Shown here: piece by piece, positions 7,484-12,561 of the stretch
How the letters are laid out: each line of letters opens with the position of its first letter
Position numbering within the stretch: position 1 is the stretch's first letter
Assembly (NCBI GenBank): GCA_934446465.1
Contig: CAKSEF010000045.1
Location: 1 to 14,369 of the forward strand
Source: an uncultured Oscillospiraceae bacterium
GTDB taxonomy: Bacteria; Bacillota; Clostridia; Oscillospirales; JAAYXM01
Direction: 5' to 3'
DNA: 14,369 bases
Made by a program: the position numbers and the translations under genes
Notes under the pieces: model-generated
The model's input: the letters and a program-made list of their open reading frames with translations, nothing else
Told to the model about the DNA's origin: nothing
Database searches by the model: none

Positions 7484-8316
7484 TGTAAAAACCTACCTCC
7501 GTTTCCGTTGTTCGCTTCAACATCTCCGCGGTTAATAAACGACATGAACACCAGAACGATGACCATAACAAGCACGCTGATTGCCGAGCCGAAATGCCAA
7601 TCGTTCACAACGCGGAACTGCTGTTCTATAACGTCGCCGATGAGCGGGACTTTTCCGCCGCCCATGAGCTGGGATATAACGAATGTCGTAACGCTCGGGA
7701 TAAACACCATGGAAACCCCCGACATGATACCCGGAACGGAGAAGGGAAGCGTAACCTTCATGAACGTCTTGAAGCTGTTTGCGCCGAGGTCGGCGGCAGC
7801 GTCAAGCAGGCTCTGGTCAAGCTTGATGAGCGTTATATATATCGGCATAATCATGAACGGAAGGAAGTTGTAGACCGTGCCGAGAATAACCGCGCCCTCA
7901 CTGTAAAGGAATCGGATTTTCGGAAGCCCGACGCTCTGGAGGAACGTGTTCACAAGCCCCGTGTTCTCAAGAATCGAGAGCCACGAATACGTCCTGAGCA
8001 GGAAGTTCATCCACATCGGGAGCAGAATAAGTATCAGTATTATAAATTTCATGCGGGATTTGCTCCGTGCAAGGGTATATGCCGCGGGATATCCGCTGAA
8101 TATGCAGATTACGGTTGAAATTATAGCGATTTTGAAGCTTCGGAGCAAAACGCCGAGATACATCGGGTCGGCGAATCTCTTAAAGCTTGAAAGCGAGAAA
8201 GAGACGCTGCCGCCGGTGCCTTCCGTGAATGCAAAGTAGAAGACTATCGCAAGCGGGAATACGATGAACACTGCCGTCCACACATAGAGCGGGATAAGAA
8301 AAAGGTTTTTCCTCAT
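7480..8316 (-). CDS. potB: Polyamine ABC transporter permease PotB
   Basis: This 278-residue permease forms the other half of the polyamine channel. It opens with a hydrophobic segment (about 5-30), followed by others around 62-82, 90-112, 142-165, 196-216 and 244-262. The EAA loop lies at about 170-198 (LDAAADLGANSFKTFMKVTLPFSVPGI), and LLPMWMNFLLRTYSW (98-112) is characteristic of PotB. The reading frame stays open far upstream into potA, but the ATG at 8316 is the real start. It overlaps the potA stop as ATGA and has GGAGG just upstream, only two bases from the ATG, so initiation probably depends on ribosomes finishing potA. Confidence 0.95.
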   Translation of the reverse strand: MRKNLFLIPLYVWTAVFIVFPLAIVFYFAFTEGTGGSVSFSLSSFKRFADPMYLGVLLRSFKIAIISTVICIFSGYPAAYTLARSKSRMKFIILILILLPMWMNFLLRTYSWLSILENTGLVNTFLQSVGLPKIRFLYSEGAVILGTVYNFLPFMIMPIYITLIKLDQSLLDAAADLGANSFKTFMKVTLPFSVPGIMSGVSMVFIPSVTTFVISQLMGGGKVPLIGDVIEQQFRVVNDWHFGSAISVLVMVIVLVFMSFINRGDVEANNGNGGRFLQ

Positions 8317-9419
8317 TCCTCCGCCTCGGCGCGGGCTGCGGCCTCGTCCGCCTTGACGGACGCCTTTCTGTCGGGCGACATTTCGCTTTTGTGCATTACC
8401 TGTATGTCGGCAGGCGCAACGGAAAGCGAAACGCGCGTGCCGGGTTCGCAGTTTACGGTTGACTGCGAGATGATGGTCTCCCCGCAGCAATCTATGCGCA
8501 TTTCGTAGTGTACGCCCTTGAAAATAGACGAGACAACCTCTCCGCACGGCATATCGTCGCACGGCGGGTTGAGCTTGACGTCTTCGGGACGGAGAACGAC
8601 GTCAACAGGCGTGTTTTCACCGAAGCCCTTGTCAATACAGGGGAACACGCGCCCGAGAAACTTTACTTCAAGGTCGCGCACCATAGTGGCGCAGAGAATG
8701 TTGCTGTCACCGATGAAGTCCGCGACGAATGCGTTCTTCGGTTCGTTATATATATCCTGAGGAGTGCCTATCTGCTGGATTTTGCCGTTGTTCATTACAA
8801 CAATGGTATCTGACATTGTAAGCGCTTCCTCTTGGTCGTGCGTTACATAGACGAATGTGATACCGCTTTCCTGCTGTATGCGCTTGAGCTCTATCTGCAT
8901 TTCCTTGCGGAGCTTTAGGTCGAGCGCGCCGAGCGGCTCGTCGAGAAGAAGTATGCCCGGACGGTTGATAAGCGCGCGAGCGACGGCGACGCGCTGCTGC
9001 TGACCTCCCGAGAGCGTGGTAACATCGCGGTCACGGAAACCGCGCAGGCTCACAAGCTCGAGCATTTCGTCAACTGCATAGTCGATTTTCTTCTTATCCC
9101 ATTTTTTTATGTTCGGGCCGAATGCGATATTCTCCCCGACCGTCATCTTCGGGAACAGTGCATACTTCTGGAAAATCGTGTTTACGTTGCGTTTGTGCGG
9201 GGGAACGTCGTTTATACACTTTCCCATGTATGAAACGATACCCTCCGTCGGCTTTAAAAATCCGCCGATTATGCGCAAAAGCGTGGTTTTTCCGCAGCCG
9301 GAAGAGCCGAGAAGCGTAAGAAACTCGTTTTTTTCGATATAGAGGTCAATCCCGTCAAGGACGGTTAAATCATCAAATGTTTTGCGAATGCCCGAAAGCT
9401 CAAGAATACGTTCTCCCAT
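8313..9419 (-). CDS. potA: Polyamine ABC transporter ATPase PotA
   Basis: PotA hydrolyses ATP on the cytoplasmic face to drive polyamine uptake. At 368 residues it is normal in length. Walker A GSSGCGKT is at 38-45, the Q-loop at Gln84 (IFQKYALFP), the signature LSGGQ at 136-140, Walker B ILLLDE at 156-161 and the switch His at 194 (VTHDQEEAL). VADFIGDSNIL marks the end of the nucleotide-binding domain, and a TOBE-type regulatory domain follows (about 240-345, with VVLRPEDVKL). The last 20 or so residues form a charged, Ala/Glu-rich tail (ADEAAARAEAEE) of unclear role. The ATG at 9419 has AGGAGA six bases upstream. An upstream TTG extension of eight codons lacks a ribosome site and is rejected. 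Confidence 0.96.
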   Translation of the reverse strand: MGERILELSGIRKTFDDLTVLDGIDLYIEKNEFLTLLGSSGCGKTTLLRIIGGFLKPTEGIVSYMGKCINDVPPHKRNVNTIFQKYALFPKMTVGENIAFGPNIKKWDKKKIDYAVDEMLELVSLRGFRDRDVTTLSGGQQQRVAVARALINRPGILLLDEPLGALDLKLRKEMQIELKRIQQESGITFVYVTHDQEEALTMSDTIVVMNNGKIQQIGTPQDIYNEPKNAFVADFIGDSNILCATMVRDLEVKFLGRVFPCIDKGFGENTPVDVVLRPEDVKLNPPCDDMPCGEVVSSIFKGVHYEMRIDCCGETIISQSTVNCEPGTRVSLSVAPADIQVMHKSEMSPDRKASVKADEAAARAEAEE

Positions 9420-9456
9420 TTCAAGTCTCCTGTCAAATAACAAAAAGTTTAGCGCC

Positions 9457-9999
9457 CTAAAACGTGGGCGGGGCGGAAACCCAGAGGATTTTTGCGGTTG
9501 TTTTTCCTCTGTTCTTTATGCTGTGCTGTTTATCCGCGGTGAAGTAAAACGCATCGCCCTTGGAAAGCTTCGAGGTCTGCATACCGAGCCTTAAGACTAT
9601 TGCACCCGACAGCACGTACCCGAACTCCTCGCCCGCGTGGGGCATATCCACGGGCGTTTCCTGCCCGGGAAGTATCTCGTACAGAATGGGCTCCATCTCG
9701 TTTTTCTGCGCGGTTGAGACGAGCCACGTCATGTTCCCTATTCCGTCGATGTTCTTGACGCACATATCGTCCGATTTATAAACGGGGTTTTGGTCGCCCG
9801 TCTGCGCGAAAAACTCCTCAAACGTGGTTCCCAAAGCGTCAAAAATGTCGGACAGGGTGGCAAGGCTCGGTGCGGTTTGGTTCGACTCAAGCTGGGAGAT
9901 GAACCCCTTTGAAAGCTCGCACCTGTCGGCAAGCTCCTGCTGAGTCAGTCCGTAAAAAAGACGAAGCAGCTTAATTCTATTTCCTATATCGATGTTCAT
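9457..9999 (-). CDS. Cro/C1-type HTH plus cupin regulator of the pot operon
   Basis: This 180-residue regulator has an N-terminal Cro/C1 helix-turn-helix (about 7-61: IGNRIKLLRLFYGLTQQELADRCELSKGF and on) and a C-terminal cupin-2 domain (about 105-175). HAGEEFGYVLSG at 121-132 and GDAFYFTADKQHSIKN at 148-163 are the two cupin motifs. The layout matches PuuR-like regulators, which often precede potABCD in Firmicutes. The expected role is sensing polyamine or a related ligand and controlling the operon and itself. It is the first gene, 37 bp ahead of potA, with the operon promoter upstream. The frame is open further upstream to 10158, but that would run through the promoter. The ATG at 9999 with AAGGTG is chosen. 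Confidence 0.92.
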   Translation of the reverse strand: MNIDIGNRIKLLRLFYGLTQQELADRCELSKGFISQLESNQTAPSLATLSDIFDALGTTFEEFFAQTGDQNPVYKSDDMCVKNIDGIGNMTWLVSTAQKNEMEPILYEILPGQETPVDMPHAGEEFGYVLSGAIVLRLGMQTSKLSKGDAFYFTADKQHSIKNRGKTTAKILWVSAPPTF

Positions 10000-10010
10000 T
10001 TGATGCACCT

Positions 10011-10055
10011 TCAAAACAACGATAAGCCCGCGGAGAAACAAAGCCCCGCGGTCAT
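10011..10055 (-). CDS. Possible 14-codon upstream ORF in the pot leader
   Basis: The leader of the regulator gene contains an ATG at 10055 opening a short frame, MTAGLCFSAGLSLF, that ends in TGA at 10011-10013, eleven bases before the regulator ATG. The frame lies across the large leader hairpin, so its translation would melt that hairpin. The ribosome site is weak: only GGA about 10 bases upstream. It could be a real leader peptide or a chance ORF; no family match can be claimed. Confidence 0.25.
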   Translation of the reverse strand: MTAGLCFSAGLSLF

Positions 10056-10059
10056 CGTT
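10018..10059 (-). promoter_or_regulatory. Large GC-rich hairpin in the pot operon leader
   Basis: The outer arms AACGAT/ATCGTT and an inner 8-bp stem CCGCGGGG/CTCCGCGG (one G-T pair) form a stem-loop at 10018-10059 in the 5' leader. On the minus strand it is followed by GTTTTG, a weak terminator-like run. On the plus strand it is followed by six T residues. It may be an attenuator, an RNA stability element or a plus-strand terminator. Confidence 0.55.
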
Positions 10060-10071
10060 TTTTATCCAACA

Positions 10072-10094
10072 AAAGTTTCGTAAAAATAAACTTT
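10072..10094 (-). promoter_or_regulatory. Second, AT-rich leader hairpin of the pot operon
   Basis: AAAGTTT (10072-10078 on the plus strand) pairs with AAACTTT (10088-10094) across a 9-nt loop. It lies close to the predicted transcription start (near 10107), upstream of the GC-rich hairpin. It is a weak stem and may only be marginally stable. Confidence 0.4.
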
Positions 10095-10113
10095 GAGTTT
10101 GGAATTGAATTAC

Positions 10114-10142
10114 AATATAACATATGTATGTGCATTTGTCAA
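10114..10142 (-). promoter_or_regulatory. Promoter of the regulator-potABCD operon
   Basis: A consensus -35 TTGACA (10137-10142) and a -10 TATATT (10114-10119) are separated by 17 bp. The spacer contains the palindrome ACATATGT (10120-10127), directly beside the -10 box, which could be an operator for the adjacent HTH regulator. Transcription would start near 10107, giving a leader of about 105-110 nt. Confidence 0.85.
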
Positions 10143-10179
10143 TAGACTTTTCGCACATTCCGACAAAAAATGAAGATAT

Positions 10180-10210
10180 AAAAAAACAGCCGTGAAAACG
10201 GCTGCTTTTT
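10180..10210 (-). terminator. Terminator of the trxA/DivIVA-like operon, probably bidirectional
   Basis: A perfect 7-bp stem CAGCCGT/ACGGCTG with a 4-nt loop (10187-10204) is followed by a run of seven T residues on the minus strand. On the plus strand it is followed by CTTTTTAT, so it can work in both directions. It lies 17 bp after the stop of the DivIVA-like gene. Confidence 0.92.
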
Positions 10211-10220
10211 ATGTACTTAT

Positions 10221-10904
10221 TTATTGCTCCGAAAGACGGTTTTTTACATCGTCAATCTTGATTCTGACATCGGAGCAGGCAACCGAGAGCGAAGCCGCCG
10301 CCGAATGTGCGCTTGAGGCGGCGCGGTCAATCTTCGCGTCGAGTGCGTCCACGTCGCTTATAAGCGAGTCGGTCATTCGCCTGAGCGTGTCCATAAGCGA
10401 ATCCGCCTCGGCAATCTTCGCGCGCAGGTCTGCCTCGAGAGTATTGCGCCGTCTCTCGGATTCGAGTTCGGCTTCGTTTATTATCTCATTTGCGCGCGTC
10501 TTAGCCGAAATTTCTGTTTCCGATATCTCCGTCTTCCGCGCAGTGTATTCGCGCTCAATCTCCGAAAGGCGGGAAACCTCGCTCTCGGCGGAGCCGAGTC
10601 TCTCGCGAACGTCGGAAAGCTCAAGCTCGCGCTGATTTAAAAGCGCGCTCTTTTCGGAGAGCCTTTCGCGTACATCGGAAAGCTCAAGCTCGGCGGCGGA
10701 GAGCTTCTCTGCCTTTTCCTCTGCCGAGGAGAGCTTTTTTGAAAGCTCGTCCCGCGCATTGACGGAAGATTCGAGGTCTGCCGTGAGCGATTTTATCTTC
10801 GCCTCGTAATCGGAGGCAAGCGACACGATGTAGGCGTTGACATCCGCCTTTGAAAAACCGCCCATAAATGATTTTCTGAAAGCCCTTGACTGAGTGTTGT
10901 CCAT
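10221..10904 (-). CDS. DivIVA/GpsB-like coiled-coil protein
   Basis: This 227-residue protein begins with a DivIVA-type N-terminal segment (FRKSFMGGFSKADVNAYIVSLASDYEAKI, residues 9-37), the part that in DivIVA and GpsB contacts the membrane and cell-division or wall-synthesis partners. Nearly all the rest (about 31-175) is predicted coiled coil, rich in Glu, Leu, Ser and Arg with heptad spacing and no proline. A block ELELSDVRERL appears twice, at 72-82 and 93-103, exactly three heptads apart. No catalytic motif is seen, and the C-terminus (DVRIKIDDVKNRLSEQ) is charged. A role in cell-pole or division-site organisation is inferred from the N-terminus only. It starts at 10904 with GGAGGGG upstream, 24 bp after trxA, so the two are probably co-transcribed. 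Confidence 0.8.
   Translation of the reverse strand: MDNTQSRAFRKSFMGGFSKADVNAYIVSLASDYEAKIKSLTADLESSVNARDELSKKLSSAEEKAEKLSAAELELSDVRERLSEKSALLNQRELELSDVRERLGSAESEVSRLSEIEREYTARKTEISETEISAKTRANEIINEAELESERRRNTLEADLRAKIAEADSLMDTLRRMTDSLISDVDALDAKIDRAASSAHSAAASLSVACSDVRIKIDDVKNRLSEQ
10596..10692. repeat. Internal duplication in the DivIVA-like gene
   Basis: Two copies of a 34-bp block at 10596-10629 and 10659-10692 match at 30 of 34 positions, offset by exactly 63 bp (21 codons). They encode the two ELELSDVRERL blocks. The near-identity at DNA level suggests a fairly recent in-frame coiled-coil duplication. Confidence 0.8.
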
Positions 10905-10928
10905 TCTTATCCCCTCCGAAAGAGTCGT

Positions 10929-11243
10929 TTAAGCATTCTCGAGAATGGCTGTTATTTCTTCCTTTGGAACTACGCCGACAAGCTTGTTGATAACCTCGCC
11001 GTCCTTGAAGAAAATAAGCGTAGGAATCGACATTATGCCGAATTTGACCGCAAGCTCGCCTTCTTCGTCCACATTTACCTTATAAACAGAGCATTTCCCC
11101 GCGAATTCCTCGGCGATTTCGTCGATAACGGGTGAAAGCATTCTGCACGGACCGCACCATGACGCCCAGAAATCAACAAGTGAAACACCGCTCGCCGTTC
11201 TTTCGTCAAACGACGCCGATGTGAGGGATACAGCATTTGACAT
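10929..11243 (-). CDS. trxA: Thioredoxin
   Basis: This is a complete 104-residue cytoplasmic thioredoxin that reduces protein disulfides and is itself recharged by thioredoxin reductase. The active site WCGPC is at residues 29-33 (cysteines 30 and 33), in the normal context VDFWASWCGPCRM. The cis-proline loop SIPT puts Pro74 opposite the active site, and the C-terminal helix starts after GVVPKEEI. No signal peptide is present. The start ATG at 11243 has AAAGGAG eight bases upstream. It heads a two-gene unit with the DivIVA-like gene and diverges from prfB. No reductase gene is in the window. Confidence 0.96.
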   Translation of the reverse strand: MSNAVSLTSASFDERTASGVSLVDFWASWCGPCRMLSPVIDEIAEEFAGKCSVYKVNVDEEGELAVKFGIMSIPTLIFFKDGEVINKLVGVVPKEEITAILENA

Positions 11244-11276
11244 GACAAAAACTCCTTTTCAGTCATTTATATAGGT

Positions 11277-11305
11277 AGTATACCACGTTTTACGCTATAA
11301 TACAA
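11277..11305 (-). promoter_or_regulatory. Promoter of trxA
   Basis: TTGTAT (11300-11305) and TATACT (11277-11282) have a 17-bp spacer on the minus strand. The transcript would start about 25-30 bp before the trxA ATG. It diverges from the prfB promoter, with the two -35 boxes about 48 bp apart. Confidence 0.75.
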
Positions 11306-11352
11306 ATAAATTTTACACATTTATTTTCGGACTTCACAATACGGCACGGAAA

Positions 11353-11381
11353 TTGACGTGAGAAGATATATATGGTAAAAT
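11353..11381 (+). promoter_or_regulatory. Promoter of prfB and the YhaN-like gene
   Basis: TTGACG (11353-11358) and TAAAAT (11376-11381) have a 17-bp spacer. Transcription would start near 11388, about 37 nt ahead of the prfB ATG. Confidence 0.8.
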
Positions 11382-11424
11382 ACAAGTTATCATATTAAAT
11401 ATATCCGATGTAAGGAGAAAACAA

Positions 11425-12537
11425 ATGCTCGAACTTGATGAATACAAAAGAAGATTCACCGCACTCAGGCAGCCGATGCGGGAGCTGTATTCGGCGCTTG
11501 ATATTGAAAACAGGAAAAAAGAGCTTGAAACGCTCTCGAAAGAGACTGAAGCGGCGGATTTCTGGAGCGATATAGAAAACTCGCAGGCGGTTCTTAAAAA
11601 GATTTCGAGAACAAAGGCAAAGCTTGATAAATTTGCGGGCTTTGAAAGCGCGATGTCCGATATAGAGACGCTCTTTGAACTTGCGGGCGAGGATGAGGAC
11701 GAGGAAACAGTGTCGGAAATCGGCACAATGCTCGGCGAGCTTGAAAAGCAGTTAGAAGACGCGCGTCTTTCGACACTTCTCTCGGGCGACTATGACGCAA
11801 ACAACGCAATTCTCAGCTTTCAGGCGGGCGCGGGCGGAACCGAGGCACAGGATTGGGCGGAGATGCTTTACCGTATGTACACGCACTGGGCGGAGCATCA
11901 CGGCTTTTCGTATAAAATTCTCGACTACCTCGACGGCGACGAGGCAGGAATGAAATCGGCAAGCATCCTCATAGAGGGCGAAAACGCTTACGGCTATCTC
12001 AAGGGCGAAATGGGCGTTCACCGCCTCGTGCGTATTTCGCCGTTTGACGCGTCGGGGAGACGGCATACGTCCTTTGCGGCGCTCGAGGTAATGCCCGAAA
12101 TAACGGAGGATGTCGAGGTGGAAATCCGCGACGAGGACTTAAAGGTAGATACCTACCGCTCGGGCGGTGCGGGCGGTCAGCACGTCAATAAGACGGAATC
12201 GGCAATACGCATAACGCATATCCCGACGGGAATAGTCGTTGCCTGCCAGAACGAGCGCAGCCAGCACCAGAACAGGGAAATAGCCATGCGCATGCTGAAA
12301 TCGAAGCTCATTGAAATTAAGGAGCGCGAAAACCTCGAAAAGATAGAGGATATCAAGGGAGAGCAAAAGCTCATAGAGTGGGGAAGCCAGATTAGGTCGT
12401 ATGTATTCATGCCGTATACGCTTGTAAAGGATCACAGAACGGGTTTTGAAAGCGGCAATATCGGCGCGGTTATGGACGGTGATATAGACGGCTTCATCAA
12501 CGCATATCTTACGCAAATGGCGGTAGACAAGAAATAA
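11425..12537 (+). CDS. prfB: Peptide chain release factor 2, no programmed frameshift
   Basis: RF2 reads UGA and UAA stop codons and releases the finished peptide at the ribosome. The 370-residue protein has the stop-codon-reading tripeptide SPF at 205-207 and the catalytic GGQ at 250-252 (GGAGGQHVNKTESAIR), the same numbering as E. coli RF2. SPF, rather than the PxT of RF1, fixes the identity. The frame is open from the ATG at 11425 (AAGGAG seven bases upstream) with no internal stop. Codon 25 is CTT and codon 26 is GAT, where the classic autoregulatory site reads CTT TGA, so the +1 frameshift site is absent. No terminator follows; the next gene starts 24 bp later. Confidence 0.97.
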   Translation: MLELDEYKRRFTALRQPMRELYSALDIENRKKELETLSKETEAADFWSDIENSQAVLKKISRTKAKLDKFAGFESAMSDIETLFELAGEDEDEETVSEIGTMLGELEKQLEDARLSTLLSGDYDANNAILSFQAGAGGTEAQDWAEMLYRMYTHWAEHHGFSYKILDYLDGDEAGMKSASILIEGENAYGYLKGEMGVHRLVRISPFDASGRRHTSFAALEVMPEITEDVEVEIRDEDLKVDTYRSGGAGGQHVNKTESAIRITHIPTGIVVACQNERSQHQNREIAMRMLKSKLIEIKERENLEKIEDIKGEQKLIEWGSQIRSYVFMPYTLVKDHRTGFESGNIGAVMDGDIDGFINAYLTQMAVDKK

Positions 12538-12561
12538 AAACGCCGAAGGACGGGAAAGAAT

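Noticed and set aside
7480..8562. Longer N-terminus for PotB
   Set aside because: The extra 82 codons overlap potA in another frame and lack a membrane-protein pattern; the ATG at 8316 gives a normal PotB.
9457..10158. Longer N-terminus for the HTH-cupin regulator
   Set aside because: The extension would cover the TTGACA/TATATT promoter and leader hairpins and adds no domain; the HTH begins right after the ATG at 9999.
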